A stretch of 64,000 nucleotides of DNA, from the NCBI GenBank assembly GCA_019321725.1, contig JAGSPU010001671.1:1488001-1552000 (forward strand). The letters are read 5' to 3'. Shown one piece after another: positions 1 to 12,542 of this stretch. Within the stretch, counting starts at the first letter, position 1; each line of letters starts with the position of its first letter. The translations under genes and the position numbers were made by a program. The notes below the pieces were generated by a model. It did not search any database, was not told the origin of the DNA, and saw nothing but the letters and a program-made list of their open reading frames with translations. This stretch comes from Paulownia fortunei (lineage: Eukaryota; Streptophyta; Magnoliopsida; Lamiales; Paulowniaceae).

Positions 1-1
1 A

Positions 2-3000
2 ACTCATCAGTTGAGAAGCTATGAGACGCAGGTTCTTCTTCAGCTGAGGAAGCATTTAGAGTACCCAATGCCTCTGAACGTTTGGGAAAATAACAATGCT
101 GATTTGTGTAATTTGTCCTCTCCACCACATATGAGCATCAAATGTGAGGACGACACTGTTACTGAGCTCAGAATTATGGGAGAAAAGCCTGCAAAGGTCA
201 GTGAATTCAGGGGATTTGCAATACCAAATCAAACATTGTCTCAGAGTTTCTCTATTGATTCTTTTGTTACTACACTGACGAGGTTGTCTACCTTAAGGGT
301 CGTTAGCTTAGTATCTTTAGGCATTTGGGGGCCACTACCCGATAAAATTCATCGGTTATATTCGCTTGAAGCTTTAGACATGAGTTCAAATTTTTTGTTT
401 GGTTCAATTCCATCTGAAATGTCGAGATTGGTGAAGCTTCAGACATTGACCTTTGATGGGAACTTTTTCAATGACACAGTCCCTGAGTGGTTGGATTCAT
501 TAACAAATCTCACCATATTGAGCTTAAAGAACAACAGATTGAAGGGTCAGGTTCCTTCTGCAATGTCAAGAATTACAACACTGACTGAAGTAGTTTTGTC
601 ACACAACTTGCTTTCAGGGAAATTGCCTGATCTGAGTGACCTGTCTAATCTGCAGTTGCTGGATTTGAGAGAGAACATTTTGGATTCTGAATTGCCTCCT
701 CTGCCAAAAGGACTGGCTAATATTTTTCTCAGCAACAATTCATTTTCTGGTAGTATACCAGAACAATTTGGCATATTGAATCAACTTCAGCATCTTGATC
801 TGTCAGACAACTATCTGAGTGGAAGCCCTCCTGCTCTACTGTTCTCTTTGCCAAACATTAGTTATTTGAATTTATCATCCAATACTCTAAGCGGTTCACT
901 TCCCGAGCATCTTAAGTGTGGGGATGCGCTTAGTCTGGTTGATCTTTCTGATAACAGATTGAAAGGTCAGCTTCCAAATTGCTTGGATACTGCTGCAGAT
1001 AACAGAATAGTTAAAATTGGTGGGAATTGCTTCTCCACTGATGCCAGAAATCAGCATCCTGAAGCATATTGCAAAGACAATGATAAGGGTAAAAGACGAT
1101 CTATAGTGAAGGAAATAGCCATTTTGGCTGGTGTGATTGGGGGAATTGTCATTATTGTCGTAATCCTCTTGGTAGTTGGTCTTCTCTTTTTCTGTAAAAG
1201 ACACCGCACACAGCAGACCTTAATCCAGCATATTGCACCCAAGGTTAAGCAAGATGATGCACCATCAGGGATATCATCAGAACTACTAGCAAATGCCAGT
1301 AAGTTCCGTTTTATACATTATGTTTTCTGAGTGAACTCTTTTTTAAGCAAATGAAAGTATTTACTTAATGATGAAAATATTAACAAGGTTATGGAGGCGT
1401 CCCCACTATCTATCCTCTTCCATTGATGTTGCATTATTTTAACAATTTTGGTCGAGGAAATTCATCATGAATCCTTCAGGTTTATTTACCTTTTTATCTT
1501 TTTTTGTGCATCAGGGATCATTTCTCAAGCAGCAAAACTGGGGAATCAAAGTGCTCCACCCTATAGGGTGTTTTCTGTAGAAGAACTGGAAGAAGCCACA
1601 AAAAACTTTGATCAGTCAACTTTTTTGGGCGAGGGCTCTATTGGAAAGGTACGTCAGAAACGCTATCATGGTCTCTGCACTGCCCCTTTCTATAGGTGAC
1701 GTTAATTTTGAAGCATTAGTTGTAAGTGCTGCTAAATAATGTATTGGGTAGCAATAGAGAGAACAGCAAGCGCGTATTCTGTGGAAATATAGTTTTTCCT
1801 ACTTTGGAAAATGGCCTCAACATAGTGTAATATCAAGGGAGAAAGGGAAGAAGTTCTTATGCTCATGGAATGTGGCTTATTTTTCTATGTTTAGAGTTTT
1901 GGTTTTCACATGCATGAGATGTGGGAAATCATTTGTCTCGTCAAGCTGCCTAGTCATTTCTGCAGTTAACTTTTGCTTCACAAACCACTGTCATCAATAT
2001 GAATGTTAGCATGCATGTGTTGCATTAGGAGTAATGTGATTCTAATTCAAGGGTGGAAACAAGCAAAACATCTAGTGATGAAAAGTGGGCTTGGCGTAAG
2101 GCAATCACTAAAGGTGCAAAAGTTGAAAAAAATTAAAGATCATATAATTGCTATCAGAACTGCATTCTACATTACCAATCACTGGAAATCTCTTAATATT
2201 AGGACATATGGATCATTATTCTACAAAACAATTCCTCCTTAACATATTTGAAATTTTCTTTATTTCTGGACTACCTTTCTTAAAATTCTGCGTTCATTTC
2301 TTCAGGTTTACAAGGGAAGGTTAGAGAATGGTACCATTGTTGCTATACGGTCTTTGGCTCTATTTAGAAAGTACTCAATTAGGAACCTCAGACTGCGGCT
2401 GGATTTGCTTTCAAAGCTTCGTCACCCTCACCTGGTTGGCCTTCTGGGTCATTGCATTGATGGCGGAATGCAAGACGACTCAACTATACATAGACTGTTC
2501 CTTGTGCAAGAATTTGTTCCTAATGGAAACTTCCGCTCTCATCTTTCAGGTACTAGAATTACCAAAGAAGTTTAATTTTGGGGGTATCCTTAATCCATGT
2601 CTAGATGGAGGTTCTTTCCAAAACCAGAACATCAATGCCTATCAAGTTGAAAACGGAGTATATGTTTGAATTGATTCTTGACCCAGTGATGATATGACTG
2701 TTTGCTAGATGAAATAGTTATCCAGAAATTTAGCTCATCTTTGCAAAAGATAAGAAATAACTTTACACAGTAGGTTTTACGAGTTCTGTGAGTAGAAATG
2801 TCATGTATGGGAACAGAGTGCAACTTAACGACTATTTTTGCTGAAAAAGTGATATTATGTATAAGCCGTTGCTGTTCCATTATGTGATTACTCAAAATCT
2901 TTGTGGACCTGTGGATCTGTCCTCTTTTTTGTGAATAGATTATTTATCAATTGGTTCTATTGAGCTTGAATTGAACTATATGTTCTTGTACAGAGACCTG

Positions 3001-3833
3001 TCCGGAGAAGGTTCTGAAGTGGTCAGACAGATTGGCTGTTTTAATTGGTGTAGCGAAGGCTGTCCATTTTCTGCATACTGGGGTGATTCCCCCTTCTTTT
3101 AGCAATCGACTGAAGACAAATAATATACTGCTTGATGAACATGGGATTGCAAAACTTAGTGACTATGGGATGTCCGTCATTGCAGATGAAACTGAAAAAT
3201 CTGAAGTATGGTTGCTTCAGTATTTAGACCTTATTATGCTTGTAAGAGCTATGTCTAACCCATGTTATATCTCTTTTGTAGGCGAAGGGAGATGCAGCTA
3301 AATCAGGGTAAAAAGAAACTTCTTTTTGGAGCTAAATCTTTCTCCACCAGCTACTTTGTAGTTTATACATAAACATATTTTGTTGCAGGCACGTGGAGAA
3401 GTTGCAGGATGATGTTTACAACTTTGGGTTCGTATTGCTTGAATCCCTTGTAGGTCCTATTGTAAGTGGAAGAGGAGAAGCGTTTCTACTAAATGAAATG
3501 GTATATATGTTACTGCAATTGCAATGTCCATCCGTTGCTCCAACAAGCTAAAGAATTATTGATTATTATAGTGATAATTCTTCCAATTGGCAGACATCCT
3601 TTAGCAGCCAAGATGGTCGGCGAAAGATAGTGGATCCAATTGTGTTAACCACCAGCTCACAGGAATCCTTGTCAATTGTGATATCCATCACAAACAAATG
3701 TATATCACCTGAATCCTCAAGCCGGCCCTCATTTGAGGATGTCCTCTGGAACTTGCAATACGCAGCTCAAGTCCAGGCTACAGCAGATGCAGAACAGAAA
3801 TCAGATACCACGTCTCGTCAGAGCTTTGGTTGA
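2..3833 (+). CDS. Inactive LRR receptor-like kinase (At3g03770-like), 5' partial
   Basis: Plasma-membrane LRR receptor-like protein with a catalytically dead kinase domain, probably a signalling scaffold (family knowledge). The frame is open from base 2, so the start and signal peptide lie left of the window. Exons: 2-1298, 1515-1648, 2306-2549, 2994-3205, 3282-3307, 3389-3500, 3594-3833; all phases agree and there is no internal stop. Exon 1 encodes roughly nine LRRs, then a Cys-containing linker and one membrane helix (about bases 1114-1195), followed by basic residues. The kinase part starts at FSVEELEEATKNF. The glycine loop is GEGSIGKVYKG, the beta3 Lys is replaced (VAIRS), the HRD motif is absent (SNRLKTNNILL) and DFG reads DYG. 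These losses are typical of this inactive subfamily. Ends in RQSFG-stop. Confidence 0.93.
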
Positions 3834-5569
3834 GATAATCAACCCCTCTGAGCAACACCCTTTCTTTTTGTGGGAATACTTAGCATCCATCCTGATGAGG
3901 ACCCGTATCTTCATGGTGGCTCAGTAAACATGAATGTGCCTGAGCTCTCGACCTAGCTATTCTTGTTTTATTTGTAACTGAGTAATTTGTAAATGCCGTT
4001 TTACACTCTTGATTCCTTGATTGACTTAGAGAATAGGTGTAAGTTACAGAGAAGAGATCTGAGATGTTATTATCTTGACACAAACTGGTAGTGAAGATCA
4101 TTCTACAGTTTGATTTACAAAGTTATACTTGGAACCAATTGAGTAGTGTGGCAATGGCAGTCAGTAGGTTGATGTGAGGAATTCAGATAGTTGAGCAATG
4201 TGACCTTTAACTTTTGTATGTGATATATGTCAATTTATTATTAACATTTGTATGAATGGGGGATGGAGATTGATGAGGTCTTTATGTATTTGCACCGTCC
4301 TTAAGAGTTGTTTTGTATGGGGGTAATTTAGGCGAAACATACTGGTGTTGTGGTATATTAGATGATGATATGTTAGTTAAAGCATGTCCCATGTTCAGGT
4401 GGCAGCAGATTGGAATGCGTTAGGTATTTAGCTTAGAAGCACAAAAAAGAAGACACATATATTCTTCTGCTTGTGTTGATTTGTGTTTGTTGTGAGACGT
4501 GACCTTGGAACTTACCATTTATACATTTCAGAAAAAAGTTAGGTGGATCAAGAATAGGAATGGCTATTTTTTGGTTGATCAATCATCTTGAGGGGGACAT
4601 GTCAACCTACTTGCTGGTAAGATGTTGAATGCATAAAAACAGTGGGTGGGCTATGGACATTTTAGCTCCTCAATCCTCACTAAAATAAATGAAAAGATTG
4701 TGGATAAAAAAAGGAAATAAATGTTATTTATACCATATTGAAGTATAGAATAATAGCTCCAAAGCCAAATATATTTATCTGCTATTTATTCTATCCACCA
4801 CCTTTACCTTACATGGAACCCACTTGTAACATTGCTTCTACTGCATTTTAGGATATAAATTAAAGAATCACAAGTTTTTTCACAACCCTAGAGAAAAATA
4901 AAAATAAAAAGTGAGATCTAATTAATCCAAACTTATTTACTTATAAATGAAATTTGATTGGCTCACATTTTTTTGGTTTTTCTTATTAGGTTATAGCATA
5001 AGGTCCTCAGTTAACATACTAAATTCAGAATGAGAGAGCAGGCAACAATGGTTAATAAATTGGAAAAATATATATGTGGGGAAACATCCAAGTCCAAAGT
5101 CCAAAGTCCACCGCCCACCCAACACACCATTACTATTTACTATTGAATTGATTTTATTAAATCCACAACCACATTATGTTTATGTACTTGCTTTGGTTTC
5201 TGTTGTCTTCCAAATTTTCCATGGTTTTGGTTTCCACTCCCTACCCCACACTCTCACACCTAAATATTCTTAATTATTATTATTATTATTATTATTAATT
5301 TTCTTTTCAGACAAACGCTAAATGCCCCATTACAACAAATTAAATTGGCACGTCTTTTTGTAATTAGTCTGTTGGGCCAACGAAACGATTACCAAATTAA
5401 TTAATTAATTCCTGCCTACACATTGCAAAATTATTTGAAAATATATTTATTATTCAAGAAAATTCATAGTAATAATTCTTTGTTACTAATATCTTAAATA
5501 GGTTGAAATAAAAGAGTAATTTATTATATCATTCTCATCTTAAGCTTTTTTTGTTCACTTCACTCACAG
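3834..5569. other. Intergenic region after the LRR kinase gene
   Basis: Holds the 3' UTR of the LRR gene (an exact poly(A) site cannot be placed) and AT-rich spacer. An (ATT)n microsatellite lies at 5272-5298. No ORF here has a recognisable domain or a splice partner. Confidence 0.6.
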
Positions 5570-6554
5570 CCTCACAACACTCACATACACCTCTCTCTCT
5601 CTCTCTCATGTTTATATGAGTAGGCAGACCATCAGTTACAAAACGCACCGTTTCTGCTTCCATCTTCCACGCATTCGTCTAATATTCCACACTTCAAATG
5701 CTCTGTAAGTGCTTTTTTATCCTTTTCTTTTCTTTTTTTTTTTTTCTTTTTGGTAAATATATTGCATTGATCTTTAACTTGATTATGTTCTGTAAATAAT
5801 ACATATAAATTGGAGTATATATATCTTTAGGTGCTGCTGCATTGTGATATAGCTTTGGTATGTGATAATTTGAGCTGGTAATTCAATGATGTTAAGCTGA
5901 TTATGTCGGCTGTGTTTGGATCTAGTTTGTGTAATGATCTTGCAATAAGCTCTTTTTTGTGTTTTTTTTTTTTTGGTCCTCTGTGTGTGTGTGTTTTTTT
6001 TACAATTTTTTTGCGATTTTGGATATTTTTGAAATTCTTTTAGGTAGAGTTTATGCCTCAACCGAGCACCTCTGTGAGTAAGTATTTGTAGCTTGATTTC
6101 ATTTCTTTTTTTTTTTTGTTTTTTTTTTATGTTTTATGTTTTTTTTTTTTTTATGTTTTAGTGTGCTCTTTGGTTCCTGTATGTTAAAGAAGTCTTTAAG
6201 CGGTTTATTACACGTGTTTGAGACTGTGTGTGTGAATATGGAATCGCTTTTGACTGCATAGTAAGGTGGATGTGCTAACAACAATGGTGGGACATTTATG
6301 GTTTTCCGGTCCCTGAACTGACTTATTAATCGTTAGCACCGAATAGTATACCTTTCACAGAAAAGATGCCTTTTATACGGTCGCATTTATATCTAAGCAG
6401 TGAGTGTTTCTAGTCAAAATTTCTGATTCACATTTATAGTTTATGCTTATGTCTTCATGCTTTATATCGCTTGTTCTTAACGAGTCCTTGTGATGTAATT
6501 CATTTAGGCACATTTTTGCCTTGAGGGCAGGCGAATACCTGTTTTGATGTGACA
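5570..6554 (+). other. 5' leader of the NT-C2 gene with a UTR intron
   Basis: A pyrimidine-rich stretch with (CT)n at 5591-5608 precedes a probable non-coding exon ending at 5704, followed by GTAAGT. The matching acceptor is a GGCAG ending at 6530, 24 bases before the ATG at 6555. The intervening DNA is T-rich, with several long T runs at 5730-6150, as expected of a plant 5' UTR intron. Inferred from splice signals only. Confidence 0.55.
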
Positions 6555-9500
6555 ATGGTTCTAGGTCTGAGGACCAAAACCAGGAAAAGCCCTTCGGTTC
6601 AGCTTGACTACATTATTCATATCCAGGAGATCAATCCCTGGCCCCCGTCTCAGTCGCTGAGAACACTTCGTGCGGTTCTGATTCAATGGGAGCATGGCGA
6701 TAGGACTTCTGGGTTAACCAACCAAGTTGTGCCTTCACTTGGGTCTGGGTCTGGTGTTGGTGATGGAAAAATTGAATTCAATGAATCTTTTAGGCTTCCG
6801 CTGACACTAACGCGGGAAGTGTCTATCAAAGGTGGGGATGGAGACACTTTTCAGAAGAACTGCATCGAGTTTAATCTTTATGAACCACGACGAGACAAGA
6901 CAGTGAAAGGTCAGCTGCTAGGAACTGCTGTTCTGGACTTGGCAGATTGTGGCATTGTTAAGAAAATTTGAGCATTAGTGCTCCCATTAACTGCAAGAGG
7001 ACTTACAGGAACACTGTACAACCACTTCTCTTCCTTAAAATCCAGCCTGCTGAGAGGAGTCACACAAGCTCCTCCTCAAGGGACAGCTTGATGAGAGAAG
7101 CTTCAATGGACAGGAATCATGCGGAATCTGTTTCGGCATTGATGAGTGAAGAATATGCAGAAGAAGCTGAAGTTGCCTCATTCACTACAGATGATGATGT
7201 TTCCTCACACTCATCGCTGGCTGTCACTTCTTCAGCAGCTGACTCAAATGACAGTTCATCACCTCAAAATAAAGAGGTACAGGGCTTGTATTAATTTTCT
7301 TTTTATCTGCTAGTTGTACAATTACTGTTGCAGTGACACCTCTATTAGGGTCATTTCTGTTCAGAGGTTTGAAATTTATGCTTCTGAATAAAGTCTCGGT
7401 AGCCTGTAGTCTAAATGTAAAAGATGCAAATTCACTAGCATATCACTTGAAGTACCCCTTGAACACCTGTTGCTGGTATATGCATGATGTGCTTGAACAC
7501 GGTAATACTTGTGTTGTTCACTAGTTCTTGTAATGCAGTAGATGATGATTTGATTGGAAGATGGCAATTAATTGCAGAATGAGACAGTTGCTGTGAATGG
7601 TAGTGCCGGAGAGGCAAAAGTTGACCATGTACCAGATCAATTTGTTGCCAAACCAGATGAGGAGCAAACCACTAAATCCCATGGGAATTCAGCAGGGAAT
7701 TCATCCCGTTCCTCATCAATGGATTTATCTTCTGATATTGCATGGATCTCAAAAAGAATTACTTCTCAAAGTTTTCAGTCATCTGCATTGGCAGAAACAG
7801 AGAAACAGCAGAACTCCAACATAAAAAGTAATGAACCCGAAAAAGAAGCAGAGGGCATTCAGGAAAATGTTGTGGATGGTCGGAGGGATTGAAAGTTCAG
7901 CTTAGCTCTGAGGAAGGCATACTCAACAGTCCTACTGCCAAAGAATCAATTGCAGAGTTAGATCCCAGACAGATAAACATTTAGATTCTGGTTTTAGCCA
8001 CAGGCAGGATGACAAGAATGCTTCATCTACTGGTTCAGAGGATCTGCTTTGGCAGGAAGAACTAACTCTCCTCTAAATGGTTTCACAAATGATGAGATCA
8101 GAGAAAAACATAAAAAGCATGCAGAAGAAAGAAGAATCGTGGAAGAGGAAGGACAAAAATTTGAAGGTGAGCCGTTAGGGGACTTCTCTCAAGTTGATGT
8201 CCAGAAGCAAGTCATATTGGAAAATGGTCTGCTTTCTTCTACGAAGGAAAGTTTTGCAGTTCAGAGTAGTTTTTCAACTATTGATAGCTCAAAGCATGGG
8301 AAGTCAGTGCGATCATCATTGGAGTCAAGCAGAAGCAATGGATCAACAAGAAGCAATCATTTTTTTGTGACAGACACTGCAAGAGGCTCGATAAGCAGTG
8401 AGCGCAAAGATGCTAAGGCAAACACAAAGGAAACAAGAAAATTTCTTTCCGATAGTCGAATCCAGCGTTTAGAACATAGAATAAAAATTCTGGAGGTAGA
8501 GTTGATGGAAGCAGCTGCTATTGAGGTCAGCCTTTACTCTGTGGTTGCAGAACATGGAAGTTCCATGACAAAAGTCCATGCTCCAGCTCGACGCCTCTCG
8601 AGGCTCTATTTTCATGCCAACAAACAGAACTCTAAACCGGGGAGAGGGACTGCAGCTAAAAGTGTTGTGTCTGGGTTAATTTTAGTTGCAAAAGCATGTG
8701 GTAACGATGTTCCTAGGTATGCTTGTCATTGAGTTTGATTTGATTATTTAACTGTAAGGACTCTGCCGGGGTAGCAGCAGCACTTGTTCTATCTTCATAG
8801 TTTTTCATTTTCTGTCACTGTTTTACCTGTATTTGGGCAAGTAGCATTGAAAGGTTGCAAAAAAGCATTATTTTTTCATCCTCTAGCAGTTATTCGATCT
8901 CAAACTGGTTTTTCCGAGCTAACTCACACCCTTCTGCTTCCAAATGCATTCAGACATGATATTGGCAATTGATCTTAAGTGATCAACTGGTAAACATGTT
9001 TCCTGGCCTGCTTAATTGAGTTGTTCTCCCTAGCATCTGAATCTATCGAGCAGAGACTCAAATTCATCACTTTTTTCCTTTTCTCGTCCTTCTATTTTTG
9101 GATCATTGCTTTATTTTGTCTCGTGTTACTAATATTGCCTTCTGTTTGATACAGATTAACTTTCTGGCTGTCAAATACCATAGTACTAAGAGTGATTGTG
9201 AACAAGTCCTTTGGGGACAATCAGTTGCCTGTTTCTGTTGGACATGACATTGGAAAAGTGGGTGACAAAAAGGGAAAGAAGAAATCATCACCACTTAAAT
9301 GGGAGTCCTTCCCCAGTAAGAGTACAAGAGGTGCTCTTGAGGACTGTCTTGGTGACTGGGAGAACCCTCTAATTTTGCAGCTGCACTGGAAAAGGTTGAA
9401 TCATGGATATTTTCCCGAATCATCGAGTCTCTGTGGTGGCAGGTATTTACTCTCTCACTCTTTTGAGTGCTTCTCCAAATTCTTTATGAAGTAATGAGAT

Positions 9501-11731
9501 GTCAACCAAGCCAACATGTTGACAATATCCTAATAAAGGTGTTTGGGTTGACAATAACTAGAGTATGTGTGTGAATTTATTGGCTCTGGCCTGAATGAAA
9601 CCAGTCACTTAGCTAAGTTGCTTTCTTGTGTTTTTCCTCCAGACATTTACTCCACATATGCAGTCTGGTGCTGCCAAAGCAATTCGTAGAAGTATGGATT
9701 CTTACTCCAGCAAGTTATACAGAAGGACATCGAGTTCAATTGACCAAGAGCAGGGGAGCTTTTCTCTGGAACTCTGGAAAAAGGCTTTCAGGGATGCATG
9801 TGAAAGGATATGTCCTGTTCGAGCTGGACGACACAATTGTGGCTGTTTACCTGTGCTCTCCAAACTGGTACTTCTCCACACCATTATCCTTCCATGAAAA
9901 AAGTTAAATGGGTGTTATATTGATCCCTTGATTGTATAAATGAGCTACGCACATGAAACAGTCTAGATGCTATTCATGACATAGAACTTTGCAGAAAATA
10001 TGAAATAGTTCTCATGGAAATCATGTGACGACAGAGCTGTGTAACTTCTGAGTTGTTTATTCTTTAATGAGACCCTTTTTGTCCTAGATTCTGTCAGGGA
10101 AAAGATACAAATTGACTCCATTCATGCTCTGTCTGTCAATCATTGAGTGTGCTATTCCCTTTAAAACTTCAGGCTAGATCATATCCTATTTTCTTTTCTG
10201 CCTGAAGTTGTGATAGAACACCCAAAATCGAGATAAGCTTGATTAGGCTGCCTGATATTTAAAGGATTCTTTAAATATGCAAAACCTGCTTTTTACACTG
10301 ATTGATCTAATAACAATCTATTTTGATAACTATGTGATGGAGCAATTATTACTTGACTAGATTTTATAGTCTGCAAAAGCTGCTTTTTACATAGATTATG
10401 ACATACTCTTTTGATAACTAGATAATGGAAGCAATTGATTGCTCGACTAGATGTGGCTATGTTTAATGCCATCCTTCGAGAATCGGGTGATGAAATTCCA
10501 ACAGATCCTGTAGCGGATCCCATTAGCGATGCTGAGGTTCTTCCCATTCCAGCAGGGAAAGCTAGCTTTGGTGCTGGTGCACAACTGAAAAATGCGTGAG
10601 CGTTGCTACTAAATTATGTCTTGCTTTTAGGGAACTCTATATATGTAACGAACATTTTACACGCTTGTCATTTTCTTTGACGCATGTTACAAGGGAATCT
10701 CATCTTTTCTTTTAGTTATGTGTACGAAATAGCCTTCTTTCTGTGAACCTAAACTGGTATAGCATTGAAATCTATTTACGCCATGTGTTAAATATGACAG
10801 ATCGGTAATTGGTCCAGATGGCTTACGGATCTTTTCGGTATTGATGATGATGATGATGATTTGCTTGAAAATGAGAATAACTCAGAAACTGATGATGAGC
10901 GAAGATCACGTGATACATCATCAAAATCTTTCCATCTCCTTAACACACTGAGTGATCTTATGATGCTTCCAAAGGATATGCTATTAAGTCGAACTATTAG
11001 AAAAGAGGTTCAGCCAGAGCCTCTAAGCTCTGTTTCAGATTAAGTTGCATTACTAATATCATGCCCTTGCTCATTGAGATATTTTTTCCTTTGTTTGGTC
11101 CCAGGTGTGTCCTTCATTTGGTCCACCACTGATAAGAAGGATTCTTAACTCTTTCATCCCGGATGAGTTTTGCCCTGACCCAATTCCTGGAGTTGTACTT
11201 GAAGCCTTAAATTCAGAGGTTTGTCCTTGTGCAAGGAGTCTTCATTTTCTTTCTTCCATTTTTTTTTTACCTTTTCCTTTACTTTATTTGCTTTGTCATT
11301 ATTGGAACTGATGCATGAAACTCTGTAGTGAGTATTAATGATGCTAACAAAATAATTTTCCATTAATCAACTGTAATCCTGCGCTGCTGTCATAGGATCC
11401 TTTCGATTCCGAAGAAGATTCTATCATGAACTTCCCATGTGCCGCAGCACCTATTGTATATCCGACACCATCAGCTGCTTCAGTTGCTAGTATCTTCGGA
11501 GAAATTGGCAGTCATTCTAAGCTGACACGTAGTGCATTGTCAGTACTGAAGAAATCACAGACAAGTGATGATGAACTTGATGAACTGGATTCACCTCTGA
11601 AATCCATCATCCTTGACAGCTTCCAGTCATCACCTTCTTCAGTAAAGCCTGGTTGGATATCAAAAGAGAATGAAAGTCGAAATACTGTTAGGTATCAGCT
11701 CCTTCAGGAAGTATGGATGAATAGTATGTAA
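6555..11731 (+). pseudogene. NT-C2 (EEIG1/EHBP1) and DIL-like domain gene with broken frame
   Basis: The N-terminus (MVLGLRTKTRKSPSVQLDY) and about 140 following residues form the NT-C2 domain, a lipid or membrane-associating fold also found in PMI1-type proteins. The central part is low-complexity and Ser-rich. The C-terminus (AFWLSNTIVL-like, VESWIFSRIIESLWWQ, ARLDVAMFNAIL) resembles a myosin-V dilute domain. Exons: 6555-7276, 7578-8716, 9155-9442, 9643-9867, about 10422-10595, 10801-11007, 11105-11218, 11396-11731. The frame is lost near 6963, 7886, 7965, 8055 and 9370, at the start of the fifth exon (an extra A near 10429), and at 10801. Each is a one-base change, and most are deletions at short homopolymers. 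The three near 7886-8055 sum to -3 and restore phase. No nonsense substitution was seen. Either recent pseudogenisation or local assembly error explains this. I recall it as the counterpart of At3g01810. Confidence 0.72.
10278..10452 (+). repeat. Tandem duplication across an intron-exon border
   Basis: Two diverged copies with a period of about 94 bp, 10278-10362 and 10372-10452. Each contains the intron end plus the first bases of the fifth NT-C2 exon. Copy 1 keeps GTGATGGAGCAATT but has TAT where the acceptor AG should be, then TAG in frame. Copy 2 keeps the AG and the rest of the exon but has an extra A (ATGGAAGCAATTG). Confidence 0.8.
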
Positions 11732-12542
11732 CAAAAATATGTTGCAATCTGACTTTTATGAACTCCTTTTTCAGTTGTCAGATGCACAGTTACTAAACAA
11801 AAGAAAATGGTGTCAGATGTTGACACCAATGTATTATTAGCTATAAAATGTGTAGATCTTAGAGCTGTTGTCGATGTTCAAATGATCTTCTTTGAGTGCT
11901 TTTTCTAGTTTTGATGTGTAAATAAAAGTTTCTGTATCTTGATAGTTGCAAATTCAATGCGAAGCTCCTACCACCACTCAATTCTTTTCCTCCTGCATGA
12001 TAAATCCACCTAGCTACGAAAAATCCAATTCAAACCTGATTTGACCAAGTCAATCAAATCATATGTAATATAATTTTACTTTATGATTTGTGACTTTGTA
12101 TCCTAATTGTAAGATTTAAGTGTGTAAATCAACTTATGTTGTAATGGATTGAATTCAAACTAACCGAATCTCAATTAGAATTTCCCCTAGTTTTGCATCT
12201 GTATGCAGAAAAGTTTATTTGTTCGGTGGACTAGTGCCGAATTTCTTCTTGCTAGGTGCAAGAGAAGAGGGGCAACTAACAATAAAACCTCTCAGCTTGG
12301 CTAACAATAACACAGAGTCAGACAGAGAGTTATTGATATGTATAATGCCTCATAAAGTTTACACTCAATTTCAGCCATAATATACCGGAACACACAAAGA
12401 AAAAAGATTATCCTTTCATATCTATTACAAAATTGGATATACTTGCTACAAAAAAATCCAAGATACTCTTACCACATGGCGACCATGTCTTGTGTTTACC
12501 ACCACACCAGATGAAAACAAACAGAAATTAGGTAGGGCAAAA
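11732..12542. other. Intergenic spacer between convergent genes
   Basis: Contains the 3' UTRs of the NT-C2 gene (+) and the adenylate kinase gene (-), which point towards each other. AT-rich with no further coding signal. The left half includes AATAAAA-like poly(A) signals after the NT-C2 stop (around 11921). Confidence 0.55.
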
